The position numbers and the translations under genes were made by a program. A stretch of DNA of 64,000 nt from Treponema sp. UBA4692 (GTDB lineage Bacteria; Spirochaetota; Spirochaetia; Treponematales; Treponemataceae), in NCBI GenBank assembly GCA_002404895.1, contig DHKO01000003.1:1-64000 (forward strand), written 5' to 3'. Every line of letters begins with the position of its first letter. Position 1 is the stretch's first letter. The notes under the pieces are model-generated. The model ran no database searches, was not told the DNA's origin, and worked only from the letters and a program-made list of their open reading frames with translations. Positions 32,447 to 41,120 of this stretch are shown one piece after another.

Positions 32447-34572
32447 TTTTCCGCCTTTTTTGATTCGCTTTTTTCAATGGAATTCAAAAGCTCCGTCAGC
32501 TTTAGAACGTCGAGAATCAGCGCGACAGTGCCGTCTCCGAGAACTGTCGCGCTGTTTATTCCTGTGCAGTTGTTGAAAAGCCTTCCAATCGGTTTTATTA
32601 CGGTCTGGTTGCTTCCGAGAATTTTGTCCATCGTCAGGCCGATTATGCGGTCGTTGTCATAGACTGCGACAACCTCCTGTCTTTCAGGATATTCGCTGTC
32701 TTTTATATTGAAGAATTTCCTCAAATTTATGCATTTAAGCTCTTTTCCGTGGAGAGTCGTCTTCAGGATTAAGTCGTCTTTTTTGTCTTTGTCCGCAGTG
32801 AAGGACATGCATTCTGCGATTGTGTTCAGCGGAACTATGTATTTTGTCTTTCCGATTGTTGTCAACATTCCGTCGATAATCGCGAGCGTGAGAGGAATCT
32901 TCAGGATAAATGACGAGCCTTTTCCTTTCTCAGTCTCTACTGAAACCGTTCCGCCGAGCGTAGAGACGTCCTTTTTTACGACATCCAGTCCGACTCCGCG
33001 CCCTGAAACGGAAGTTACTTGCTTTGCGGTCGAGAATCCGGGCTGGAAAATCAGATTGTAGATTTCAGCGTCCTCGAGCTTTGCGTCTTCTTTTATGAGT
33101 CCGCGCTGAATTCCTTTTTCCCGGATTGCTTCGCGGTCCAGTCCTTTTCCGTCATCCTTGATTGTGATTAGGATGAACGCTCCTACGTGCTTTGCCGAAA
33201 GCGTGATTGTTCCTGTAGGATTTTTCCCCTGCGCTGTTCTAACCGCCGGAAGCTCCACGCCGTGGTCAACAGAGTTTCGCACGAGATGTAGAAGCGGGTC
33301 GTTGAGCTTTTCAACTACTGTCTTGTCAAGCTCTGTTTCTGCTCCCTCCATGAACAAGTCGATGCTTTTTCCGAGCTGGCCTGCAAGGTCGTGGACTGTT
33401 CTTCTGAAGCGCGAGAAAAGCGTGCTGATAGGAACCATTCTAAGCCCCATTGACGAATCGCGGAGCATCACAGAGATTCTTCCGCATTGCTCGCTTAAAT
33501 TCTTGAATGTCGGGTTTTCCGTGAGAATCGCCTGCTGCTCAAGCCTCGCATTGAACGTTACAAGCTCGCCGACCAAGTCCACAAGCTCGTCGAGCTTCTG
33601 CGAGCTGATTCTCACAGTCTGGCTTGCGGCGTTTGCCTGCGCCTGTCCTTTCTGGTTCAAAGAGTTCAAGTGCTGCTGTTCGGCGAGCGCGGATTTTACC
33701 TGCTCCTCAGAGACGATTTTCTTGTCAACGAGAACTTCTCCGAGCGGCTTGTGCTCGTTCAGGATTCTGTCGATGTCTTCCTGCTTTATGTCGTTCCGGG
33801 AAACCAGAATTTCGCCGATTTTGTTGTTTGTTCCCGGCTGAAGATCGATTTTTTCGACTTCGACTTTTGATTCCGAGTCAAGAAAGATAAAGACGTCTTT
33901 TATGTCGTTTTCAGATTTTGTTGTCGTGAGAATCACATCCCACGAGAAATAGCAAAGCTCGCTGTCCATTTCTGAAAGTGGCGGCAAGTCGTGGAAGAAC
34001 GGAACTACAGTCGCGGTTCCAAGCTCTGTAAGCTCTTTCACTAAAAGCTCAGGGCGCGTTCCGTTCTGCAGAATTGTCTTTGACGGCCTGAATTTGATTC
34101 TCCATGAAGCGTTTGGAATCTCCTGCGCTGCCTGCTTTGCCGCGAGAACTTTTTTCGCAGTTTCAGCCGGGGACTCCGCCGCGCTTCCGCCGTGCTTTTT
34201 CACATAGACTTTGAATTCAAGGATAAGATTTGACGATGCCTGCTTCAGCTCGTCCGAGACTTCCGTTCCTGCCCCGAGAAGATTCCTGATGTGGTCGCGC
34301 GCTTTGAGCATAAGGTCGATAAGCTCGGAATTTACAGGAATAATTCCGTTCCGAACCTGATCCATCGCGGATTCCGCCTCGTGCGTGAAATTCGAGATGT
34401 CATTGAAGCCGAACATCGCGGACGAGCCTTTTATCGTGTGCATGGCGCGGAAAACCGCCGCTATTGTCTCCGAGTCGTTCGGATTGTCATTCAGCGTAAG
34501 AAGCTGGTCTTCAAGATTGTCAAGAAGCTCATTCGCCTCGTCAAAAAAGACTGAACTTAACTGCTCTAGCAT
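32443..34572 (-). CDS. cheA: chemotaxis histidine kinase CheA
   Basis: 709 residues. P1 Hpt domain with phospho-His45 in FRAMHTIKGSSAMFGF. About 145-240 is a P2-like region. Residues about 250-298 hold two GEILV/GEVLV half-repeats (IGEILVSRNDIKQEDIDRIL; LGEVLVDKKIVSEEQVKSAL) like the MshEN-type segments of secretion ATPases. Then P3 dimerisation (QKLDELVDLVGELVTFNARL), P4 ATPase (LHLVRNSVDHGVELP, DDGKGLDREAI, SGRGVGLDVVK) and a P5 CheW-like end. All catalytic boxes look intact. It signals to CheY and CheB of the same operon. The STAS gene lies two bases upstream. Confidence 0.95.
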   Translation of the reverse strand: MLEQLSSVFFDEANELLDNLEDQLLTLNDNPNDSETIAAVFRAMHTIKGSSAMFGFNDISNFTHEAESAMDQVRNGIIPVNSELIDLMLKARDHIRNLLGAGTEVSDELKQASSNLILEFKVYVKKHGGSAAESPAETAKKVLAAKQAAQEIPNASWRIKFRPSKTILQNGTRPELLVKELTELGTATVVPFFHDLPPLSEMDSELCYFSWDVILTTTKSENDIKDVFIFLDSESKVEVEKIDLQPGTNNKIGEILVSRNDIKQEDIDRILNEHKPLGEVLVDKKIVSEEQVKSALAEQQHLNSLNQKGQAQANAASQTVRISSQKLDELVDLVGELVTFNARLEQQAILTENPTFKNLSEQCGRISVMLRDSSMGLRMVPISTLFSRFRRTVHDLAGQLGKSIDLFMEGAETELDKTVVEKLNDPLLHLVRNSVDHGVELPAVRTAQGKNPTGTITLSAKHVGAFILITIKDDGKGLDREAIREKGIQRGLIKEDAKLEDAEIYNLIFQPGFSTAKQVTSVSGRGVGLDVVKKDVSTLGGTVSVETEKGKGSSFILKIPLTLAIIDGMLTTIGKTKYIVPLNTIAECMSFTADKDKKDDLILKTTLHGKELKCINLRKFFNIKDSEYPERQEVVAVYDNDRIIGLTMDKILGSNQTVIKPIGRLFNNCTGINSATVLGDGTVALILDVLKLTELLNSIEKSESKKAEK

Positions 34573-34574
34573 TT

Positions 34575-34886
34575 TTATTTCTCCCCGTTTTCAGGAAGAG
34601 CATACTCACTTAGTGAAACGCCGCATCCGGCTGTGAAGTCAAGAATGATTTCAGGAATTTTTCCCGATATGAAAAAGGACTTGTTCTGTTTTTCCGCTTC
34701 TTTGCGCGCTGACACAATAAGCTGGATTCCTGTGATGTCGATGTCTTCCAGCTCTGAAATGTCGAGAAGAACTTCTTCCGCGCCGCTGAATGATTCAAGG
34801 AGATTTTTCTGAAGGTTTTTCGCTTGCTCGATTCCGGCTGTTCCAGTCCACTTTATCGTAATTGCCTCATCTTTTCCGGCGGCCAT
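34575..34886 (-). CDS. STAS-domain protein at the head of the chemotaxis operon
   Basis: 103 residues, almost entirely one STAS domain (anti-sigma-factor-antagonist fold): VLLDISELEDIDITGIQLIVSA holds the usual site with Thr in the DITG position, where related proteins are phosphorylated. ATG at 34886 is preferred; an in-frame TTG eight codons earlier would place the GGAG ribosome site inside the gene, although the spacing from GGAG to the chosen ATG (14 bases) is long. The stop is two bases from cheA, so the protein is likely part of this chemotaxis pathway. Its partner, perhaps a kinase or phosphatase, is not visible. Confidence 0.8.
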   Translation of the reverse strand: MAAGKDEAITIKWTGTAGIEQAKNLQKNLLESFSGAEEVLLDISELEDIDITGIQLIVSARKEAEKQNKSFFISGKIPEIILDFTAGCGVSLSEYALPENGEK

Positions 34887-34975
34887 TTTTTCGTGTGAAT
34901 CTCCTATCAATTTGGAATTTTTTGATTTATAATTGCTTATGCTTCTATTTTAAGTTACAAACACGGAGTCGTCAA

Positions 34976-35458
34976 ATGAAAGATAATGATATGTCATATT
35001 TCTCGTTCGTTCTGGGAGAAGGAATGTTTTCGGTTCCTGTAACAAACGTGAGGGAAGTTTTTGATTATGAAACGCTCACTCCAGTTCCGAATTCGCTGAA
35101 ATATCTTAAGGGCGTGATGAATATACGCGGCTCTGTTGTCTCGATTGTCGATTTGCGCGAGCTTTTCGGCTTTTATCCGCCAGATGACCTGACCGGCTGC
35201 TCGATAATTTATCTTGAAATTCCGCAGGCGGGCGAGAAGCCTTTTGAATTTGCGATTATCGCCGACAATGTTGACGTTGTGAGCCATCTGAATATGATTC
35301 CGGCGGACTCTGTTTCCTCGGCGATGCTTGAGGAGCACCGGCATTTTGTGAAGTCAGTCGCGCGGCAGGAAGACCGGTTCATTCTTGTTCTTGACCTTGA
35401 AAAAATCATTGAGTTCATTGAGAAAGATGTTGACAAGGCCGGAATGGCAGGATTTTAG
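34976..35458 (+). CDS. cheW: CheW coupling protein, second copy, divergent from the cheA operon
   Basis: 160 residues, one CheW domain: YFSFVLGEGMFSVPVTNVREVF and LKYLKGVMNIRGSVVSIVDLREL are textbook CheW (each written here in part). This copy is closer to canonical CheW than the one at 27.2 kb. ATG at 34976 is chosen for CGGAG seven bases upstream; a TATAAT lies at 34928-34933 in the 89-base divergent gap, without a good -35. Two CheW proteins around one CheA suggest separate receptor arrays or different stoichiometries (inference). Confidence 0.92.
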   Translation: MKDNDMSYFSFVLGEGMFSVPVTNVREVFDYETLTPVPNSLKYLKGVMNIRGSVVSIVDLRELFGFYPPDDLTGCSIIYLEIPQAGEKPFEFAIIADNVDVVSHLNMIPADSVSSAMLEEHRHFVKSVARQEDRFILVLDLEKIIEFIEKDVDKAGMAGF

Positions 35459-35491
35459 ATTTTTAAAGATATTTAGGCGGAGGTTTTTGAA

Positions 35492-35547
35492 TCGCACTTA
35501 GCACGGACATTGGCTTTTTCAACAAACGTAAATCGTGGCGAGTGCGA
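35492..35547. terminator. bipartite inverted repeat between convergent cheW and cheD
   Basis: TCGCACT (35492-35498) pairs with AGTGCGA (35541-35547), and CACG (35502-35505) with CGTG (35534-35537), with a symmetric three-base mismatch between them. No long T-run directly follows, so this is a weak terminator candidate or a structural 3' element. Confidence 0.4.
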
Positions 35548-35566
35548 AAGCTAGTTTTGATTTTTC

Positions 35567-36181
35567 TTATAAATTTCCGAAGCCGTCCGGCAAGACAGGG
35601 AAGAGATTTTTTACTTCTTTCAGGCTGATTTTCTCGAGATACGCCTCTTCCTTTGACTCCAGCTGCGCGTCAACGTTGCGGTTCTGGATATATTTCAAGT
35701 AGACTTTCGATGAGAGCGGGTCGAAGAAAATTTTTCTAGGGGAAGTTCCGCCTGTGTTTGATGTTACGACCGGGATATTTTTCTGTCTTAGATAGTCGAA
35801 CGCGAATTTTATGTTCACTTCGCCCACCTGCGCGCCGCTTGTTGACGGCAGATTGAACACGTTGCTTCCTCCGAAGACTTTTGCCTGAAGATTTTCAATT
35901 TTCGCGCCTTTTTCTGCAATGTCCTTGATTAGAAGCTCCATTGCGTACTCGCCGAATTTTCCCATGAGAAGGCTGCTTTCCCTGTCATCTTCAATCGAAG
36001 TGTCCTTTGCGAGCATAAAATGGTTCAGCCCTCCGATTTTTCTTTGTGAATCAAAGAGGGCAATGCTTATGCACGAGCCGAGGACTGTCGAAATCATCTC
36101 GTTTTCCGAAGTGCTGTAGAATTCCCCGGGATAAATCGTGATGATTTTCTTGTTGAAATGGTTGTCGAAGTAGCTGTTCAT
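35567..36181 (-). CDS. cheD: chemoreceptor glutamine deamidase CheD
   Basis: 204 residues. Catalytic Cys37 in VLGSCISIALFD and His54 in GGLNHFML are 17 residues apart, as in the structurally known CheD of Thermotoga. CheD deamidates receptor glutamines and in some bacteria forms a complex with CheC. No cheC is in the window. The last 45 residues extend beyond the core. It follows the soluble MCP-like gene by one base and so is cotranscribed with it. Confidence 0.93.
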   Translation of the reverse strand: MNSYFDNHFNKKIITIYPGEFYSTSENEMISTVLGSCISIALFDSQRKIGGLNHFMLAKDTSIEDDRESSLLMGKFGEYAMELLIKDIAEKGAKIENLQAKVFGGSNVFNLPSTSGAQVGEVNIKFAFDYLRQKNIPVVTSNTGGTSPRKIFFDPLSSKVYLKYIQNRNVDAQLESKEEAYLEKISLKEVKNLFPVLPDGFGNL

Positions 36182-36182
36182 T

Positions 36183-37901
36183 TTAGAAGAACGTTACCTC
36201 TCCTGAAGCCGCTCCTTTTTCAATCTCCATTCCCGCGAGCTTTCCAGCCGCTTCCTTGTGCGCTGTAATCGTGAAATTCTTGATTAAATTCACGAAGTTT
36301 GTGTTCTTGATTTCCCAGCTTGAAATATTTCTTTCCTTTAAGAGATTCTTTTTTTTCTGGATTAGATTTTCCTGCGACTCTTTCATTTTTGAGATGAATT
36401 CTGAAATCTCGGAGCCGATTTTCTGCAAGTCTTTAATGTTCTGGTCTGCGGACGTGCATTTTGACTGGAAGCCGTCCGGGAAAACTGTGAAGTTTGAAAT
36501 GATTGACGCAAGCTGGTTCCTTCCGGCTGAAATCTCGTCGAAAAATTTCATCTTGCTGTTTTTTAGCTCCACCATGTTCTCGTTGTCGCGTCCGATTGAT
36601 GTTGTGAAACTTGAAAGCAGGCTGCCTGTCTCTGTTATGAAGCCTTCAAGAAGGCTTTCCATTGTGTCGAGCGACTTGTTCGCCGAGTTTATCAGGTTGT
36701 CCATGTCGGTTACAGAATCCTGCACTGATTTTATCGCGTCGTTTTTTGCGACTTCAATCTGCTGCAGGATTCTTACGTGGTGCAGGCGGCTCATTACAGG
36801 GCGGAGCGTCTCGAAAACCGCGTAGATTGTGCGGGCGCGCCCTGTTATGTTCTGCGTTGTGTGCAGCAGGTCTTTCTGGACGAGATGGTAATTGTTGAAC
36901 TCGTCTATGATTCCGTCAAATTCGCTGATTATAGACGAAAGCCGCTTTTCGATGTTTTCCGCGCTTGCTGAATTTCCGCTTATGAATCTTTCCTCGAAGC
37001 TGTCTTTTTCGTTTTCAACAGCGTCGAGAATATCGATTACTTTTTTCCAGTTCGAGACAAAAATTCCGCTGCTCTTTGCTACGTATGAATTTATGTCCTC
37101 AAGGACTTCTGCCGCAAGAGAAAGAAGCGTGATGTTGAATGTAATGTAGTCAAGCTCCTCGTCTGTTCCGGGCTGCACCGTCATGTGCTTTTCGATTTCT
37201 TTCATGCAGCTTTTAACGTGGTCGAGCGACTGCCGGATCATATCCTGAAGCTGCAAGCCTTCCATCGCCTTTTGAATCGGCGGATAGACGCTTTCGATGT
37301 CTGCGCTGATTTTGCCGAGCGGCTCTCTTACGTTCGAGATTAAATCCCTGATTTCAGATGAACTTTCCGAGCCTTTTGAAGAAAGACTTTTCTGCGAGTT
37401 CAAAATCCCTGAGAAAATGTTTTTCAGCGTGTTTATGAAATTCAGAAGCTGCGCCTCCTCCTCGCTCAGCTTGTCGGAGAAAAGGAACATATCATTTGAA
37501 AGACGCTGGAGATTTTCTGTAATCCGGCTGAAAGCCTGTCCTTTTTCGCCCGACTTTATCGAGATGACCATTGCGTTAAGCGCGATAAGCTCCATCTGCT
37601 CGGAGTCTTCCTTGATTTCTGCAATCATCTTGTCGAGCTGACCCAAGTCCGCGATTTTCTCGTTGAGCTTTTCAAAAAGAGGGTTGTATTTTGCGCCGTA
37701 GTCCGTGAAAAGCTCGCTTTCGCCTTTTGATGACTCTATGTTTGCGCTTTCAAGATTCTTGAGCATATTTTCAAGCGACTGGATAGAAGTTGAGCCTTTC
37801 TGGTTCAAAAGCGACGGAAAAAGATTTCCGAGCTGCAAGAAAATCGCCTCTGATTTTGAGCTGATGTCATTGATTTTAGAAACCGCGTTTTCAATAGTCA
37901 T
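36183..37901 (-). CDS. soluble, coiled-coil protein with an MCP-like hairpin segment
   Basis: 572 residues, nearly all predicted alpha-helical coiled coil, with no signal peptide and no membrane segment. Residues 101-136 (ELIALNAMVISIKSGEKGQAF then RITENLQRLS) align with the hairpin tip of chemoreceptors, but the key Glu/Arg positions are changed (VISIKSG in place of IEAARAG). The C-terminus is EVTFF, again with aromatic residues. The gene is directly upstream of cheD. It may be a cytoplasmic receptor-like scaffold or a CheD partner (inference). No sensory domain is visible, and it is too divergent for a firm receptor call. Confidence 0.7.
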   Translation of the reverse strand: MTIENAVSKINDISSKSEAIFLQLGNLFPSLLNQKGSTSIQSLENMLKNLESANIESSKGESELFTDYGAKYNPLFEKLNEKIADLGQLDKMIAEIKEDSEQMELIALNAMVISIKSGEKGQAFSRITENLQRLSNDMFLFSDKLSEEEAQLLNFINTLKNIFSGILNSQKSLSSKGSESSSEIRDLISNVREPLGKISADIESVYPPIQKAMEGLQLQDMIRQSLDHVKSCMKEIEKHMTVQPGTDEELDYITFNITLLSLAAEVLEDINSYVAKSSGIFVSNWKKVIDILDAVENEKDSFEERFISGNSASAENIEKRLSSIISEFDGIIDEFNNYHLVQKDLLHTTQNITGRARTIYAVFETLRPVMSRLHHVRILQQIEVAKNDAIKSVQDSVTDMDNLINSANKSLDTMESLLEGFITETGSLLSSFTTSIGRDNENMVELKNSKMKFFDEISAGRNQLASIISNFTVFPDGFQSKCTSADQNIKDLQKIGSEISEFISKMKESQENLIQKKKNLLKERNISSWEIKNTNFVNLIKNFTITAHKEAAGKLAGMEIEKGAASGEVTFF

Positions 37902-38014
37902 ATGTTTTTCCTTATAAGTAAGTTTAGTTTATCTGTTTTTTTATATAATTGCGACAAGCGGCTGTTCTTCAAAAAATCGTGATGATTTTTGCTATTCATC
38001 GTCTCCGCCGCCGC

Positions 38015-39001
38015 TTATTCTCCTGAAAATTCAGATGAAAGCTTTTCAAGATCGCTTCCGTTGTTTTCATTGCTTTCAAAGTTTTCAAGCTCGCTGTACG
38101 AATAATCGCGTGAAATAACCGTGTTCGCCGCAGTCTGCAATGATTTTATGAGCTTGCATTCCGGGGCTGAGACCGCGAGAGGCGTTCTTAGCGCGACTGA
38201 AAGCCCGGCTTTCTGCTCGCGCGGCAAAAATCCGATGAAATCCATCTGAATTCCAAGCTTGTCTCGGACGAGCTTTCTAAGGCGTTTTGCTATCTCCAAG
38301 TCGCCGGAAGTCTCGCCCATGTTCACGATTGCCTGCGGTCGGAATTTCCTCAATTCGGAGGAAATTTTCTGGCAGGAATCACTAAATTTTTCGGCAGTTT
38401 TTGAGAATAAGTCAAGAAAAGAAGTTTCTGTTCCGCTCGCGCTGTTTTTCAGATATTCATTGATGAATTTCCGTTCGTCGCTTTTCGCCTTGAACTGCCT
38501 CATAAGGAATCTGAACGAGGCGGCTTTTAGGAAAGAGTAGGCATTCAGGACAGATGTTAGCTCCGGCGTTGTGACGAGAATTGAGTTGTGCGTCAGAAGA
38601 AAAAAGTCGAGCGTGTTGTAGGTTGTTCCCGCTCCTAAATCGAGAATCGCATAGTCAAAATTTTCTATCTGGGAAAGTTTTCTGATAATCTTGTTCTTGG
38701 TGAAAGTGTCCATGTTCGCAGTTCCCGGATAAAGGCAGTCGCCTGCGATGAATTTCAAGTTTTCTTCCATTGTGTTTTGAACTAAATCTGAAAGCTCGGA
38801 AGTCTGCTTGTAGATGAAATTTCCCATTCCCGCGTGGCTGTTTTTAAGCCCGAGAAGCGTGTGGAGATTTGCGCCGCCAAAGTCAAAATCGCAGAGAAGA
38901 ATCCGTTTTCCTGAGCGGGCGAGCAGAATTGCCAAATTTGCGGCCACCGTGCTTTTTCCAACGCCGCCTTTTCCGCTGGCAATCGGCAGAATATTTACCA
39001 T
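38015..39001 (-). CDS. MinD/ParA-family ATPase, FlhG-like
   Basis: 328 residues. The deviant Walker A motif is KGGVGKST at 11-18 with signature Lys11. CDFDFGGANLHTLLG is the switch region and AILDLGAGTTYNTLDFF the Walker B/switch II. Compared with FlhG/MinD there is an insertion at about 165-225, rich in charged and aromatic residues, and a Glu/Asn/Ser-rich C-terminal tail. Such ATPases place flagella, septa or receptor arrays. No flagellar gene is next to it, but it lies beside the chemotaxis block. No terminal amphipathic helix typical of MinD is evident. Confidence 0.85.
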   Translation of the reverse strand: MVNILPIASGKGGVGKSTVAANLAILLARSGKRILLCDFDFGGANLHTLLGLKNSHAGMGNFIYKQTSELSDLVQNTMEENLKFIAGDCLYPGTANMDTFTKNKIIRKLSQIENFDYAILDLGAGTTYNTLDFFLLTHNSILVTTPELTSVLNAYSFLKAASFRFLMRQFKAKSDERKFINEYLKNSASGTETSFLDLFSKTAEKFSDSCQKISSELRKFRPQAIVNMGETSGDLEIAKRLRKLVRDKLGIQMDFIGFLPREQKAGLSVALRTPLAVSAPECKLIKSLQTAANTVISRDYSYSELENFESNENNGSDLEKLSSEFSGE

Positions 39002-39068
39002 GATTCTTCAATTATAGAGCGAATGTTATGAATTTACAAAAAAATTCCGTAACTGTAATATCGAAGAT

Positions 39069-39716
39069 ATGAAATCAGATATAAAATCATTGCTGAAAAT
39101 TAAAAAAATTGGATTTGCTTTTCTTGGCGTTTTTTGCGCGTTCCTGTTTTTTTCCTGCTCTAAGCCAGGCGACCTGACTGTTCAGCGCGCAATAAAGGCT
39201 TATCAGAATCAGAATTATGAGGAGTCGCTCTCGCTTTTTTTGCAGGCTGGCGAGGAGGACTCGAATTATTCTGACGAGCTGATTTTCACTTTTATCTCGA
39301 ATCTTTACGCTTCTCAGGGAGACATTGAGAATTCCGCAATTTATCTTGAAAAAGCTCTTGAAAAAAAGCCTGACTATCGCGGATTTGTAACGCTCGGAAT
39401 GGATTACCACGTTCTCGGCGACGATGAAAAAGCGGAAAAAAACTATAAAAAAGCGGTTGAGATTACACCGAAAAAAGGCGAGGCTTATGCGAGCCTGGGC
39501 GCGCTTTATCTCGGGCAGAAAAAATACGGCGAGGCGATTTTGAATCTTCGAAAGGCGACTGAGGCGGAGCCGCGCCTTGCAGTTCCGCACGCGAATCTTG
39601 CGGTCGCATACGCTCTTGCAGGAAGAAAGGCTGAGTCCGAGGCGGAATTCACAATCGCGGAAAATCTGAAATGCGAGAATCTTGAGGAATTCAAGCTCCG
39701 CGCGATGGAAAACTAG
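39069..39716 (+). CDS. TPR-repeat lipoprotein
   Basis: 215 residues. Lipobox LFFSC with Cys30 ends a hydrophobic signal (about 14-29), so the mature protein is lipid-anchored. At least four tetratricopeptide repeats follow, for example AIYLEKALEKKPDYRGFVTL and EKNYKKAVEITPKKGEAYAS, then AILNLRKATEAEPRLAVPHA. TPR proteins are protein-binding scaffolds. The partner is not known. It is divergent from the MinD-like gene with a 67-base gap, and no terminator is obvious after it. Confidence 0.85.
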   Translation: MKSDIKSLLKIKKIGFAFLGVFCAFLFFSCSKPGDLTVQRAIKAYQNQNYEESLSLFLQAGEEDSNYSDELIFTFISNLYASQGDIENSAIYLEKALEKKPDYRGFVTLGMDYHVLGDDEKAEKNYKKAVEITPKKGEAYASLGALYLGQKKYGEAILNLRKATEAEPRLAVPHANLAVAYALAGRKAESEAEFTIAENLKCENLEEFKLRAMEN

Positions 39717-39787
39717 CTGGAATCAGCAAAGCAGCTTTACGCTTTAAATTAGCTTAAAAATTCTCCAAAAAGAGATAAGGAATTCTC

Positions 39788-39839
39788 TTGAAAAGTTACC
39801 GTTTGTTCGATATATTTTGTGTTACCGATTGTTCGGTAA
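39788..39839 (+). promoter_or_regulatory. promoter of the efflux operon with two TetR operators
   Basis: TTGAAA (39788-39793), a 17-base spacer and TATATT (39811-39816) form the promoter. Operator 2 is the perfect palindrome TTACCGATTGTTCGGTAA (39822-39839), at the expected transcription start. Operator 1 is a degenerate copy, TTACCGTTTGTTCGATA (39796-39812), filling the spacer exactly 26 bases upstream. Two copies at -35/-10 and at +1 fit tight autorepression by the downstream regulator. Confidence 0.75.
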
Positions 39840-39848
39840 TTAGATTGT

Positions 39849-41120
39849 ATGAAGAACGGTTGTCTGCCAGAAAAAAAATCAACAAAAGAACTCATCTTGA
39901 AAGCGGCTTTTTCGTTTTATATCAAGCCATACATCAGGGATTTTTCGATGAGCGAGCTTGCCGCGAAAGTCGGACTTTCAAAGCCCGCGATTTACCGCCA
40001 TTTCAAGAGCAAGGCGGAGCTTCAAAATGAGATGCGGAGCCGTTTTTTTTACTTGATTGCGCAGGTTTTGAAGGAAGCGCAGGAGAATTCCGGAAAGTTT
40101 TCAGGAAAATCTTCCGGCGGAAAAATTTATCTTGAAAGCCTGATTGAATTTCTTGCGGAGAACATTCAGTACATCAATTATTTTATCTGCGAAGTTACGG
40201 TTGAGCACGATTTTTTTGATTTGATGGACAAAAATCTTGCCTTGTGCGGCGTTATGAAAAAAATGGAGGACATCATCGACCTTAAAGACGAGGTTTATTC
40301 GCGCGCGAGAAGCTCGTTTGTCGGAATTTCAATCCTGTTTTTCATAAAGGCGAGAAGAGACGCGGCTGCAAGAAATGAAAATGTCGCCGGCGTGAAACAA
40401 TTTGCCTCTAGCATTGTTGAATTTCTTGGAAAAGGCTTGCGCGGATTTTCCAAAAAAGGAGAGGCTGCCTGGCCGTCAGAAATTTCAGAGAATCGGATTT
40501 TGGAGCTTGAAAGGCTCTGCTCGATAAAAAATCTCGGCTTGCCTGAGGAAAGCAAAATTTTCAAGGCGATTGCTAGCGTAATCAGGAAATTCTCGACAAG
40601 CGGCGTTACAGTAGAAAGAATCGCTGGCGAGCTTGGAATGGCGAAAAGCAGCCTTTACTTTTACTTTGAGAACAAGAACCAGATGATTTTCTCGCTTGTG
40701 AAAAAAGAAGTGAGCCTGCTTTTCACGATTTGCCAGGAGAACATGGCGGAAGCCCGGAATTTCAGCGAGCTTGTCTATATAAACTTGATGACCGAAATCA
40801 ACTTTTTTCTGGAGCGTTCGTCAATGCTTTCAATCTGCGGCTGGCTTTTGCAGACAAGCAACGAGAATGAATTCGTTCACAATGATGATGAGGAATTCGA
40901 GCAGAATTCAAAGTGGAGCAAGGCTCTGAAAGAGGTTGTTCCGCGTCTTGGATTCGGATTCAAGATTGAGCCGGACATTCTCCGCTTCTGGGTTGGAAGC
41001 CTGCCAGTTGCGGCGACCGTGCTTAAATTTTACGCGAACTTTAACGATGAACAGATTGTTCAGACTGTAAAATATTTATTCGGCTTCGTGGAGAATGGAG
41101 TTTGGGAGGAAAACAGATGA
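39849..41120 (+). CDS. two-headed TetR-family regulator (two TetR DNA-binding domains in one chain)
   Basis: 423 residues, about twice a normal TetR protein. The first helix-turn-helix is at about 33-56 (MSELAAKVGLSKPAIYRHF), followed by about 160 residues of helical core. A second helix-turn-helix lies near 250-280 (VERIAGELGMAKSSLYFYF), again followed by a helical core. It looks like a duplicated or fused TetR pair that can mimic the normal dimer within one chain. The promoter before it carries two operator copies 26 bases apart. The start has no clear ribosome site. Its stop overlaps the start of the TolC-like gene (ATGA), so it should autoregulate the RND pump operon. Confidence 0.88.
   Translation: MKNGCLPEKKSTKELILKAAFSFYIKPYIRDFSMSELAAKVGLSKPAIYRHFKSKAELQNEMRSRFFYLIAQVLKEAQENSGKFSGKSSGGKIYLESLIEFLAENIQYINYFICEVTVEHDFFDLMDKNLALCGVMKKMEDIIDLKDEVYSRARSSFVGISILFFIKARRDAAARNENVAGVKQFASSIVEFLGKGLRGFSKKGEAAWPSEISENRILELERLCSIKNLGLPEESKIFKAIASVIRKFSTSGVTVERIAGELGMAKSSLYFYFENKNQMIFSLVKKEVSLLFTICQENMAEARNFSELVYINLMTEINFFLERSSMLSICGWLLQTSNENEFVHNDDEEFEQNSKWSKALKEVVPRLGFGFKIEPDILRFWVGSLPVAATVLKFYANFNDEQIVQTVKYLFGFVENGVWEENR

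Noticed and set aside
33158..33841. Long open frame on the plus strand opposite cheA (about 227 codons)
   Set aside because: It lies fully inside cheA, whose kinase motifs are intact on the other strand, has no ribosome site, and its translation is a Ser/Phe-rich composition typical of a mirrored frame.
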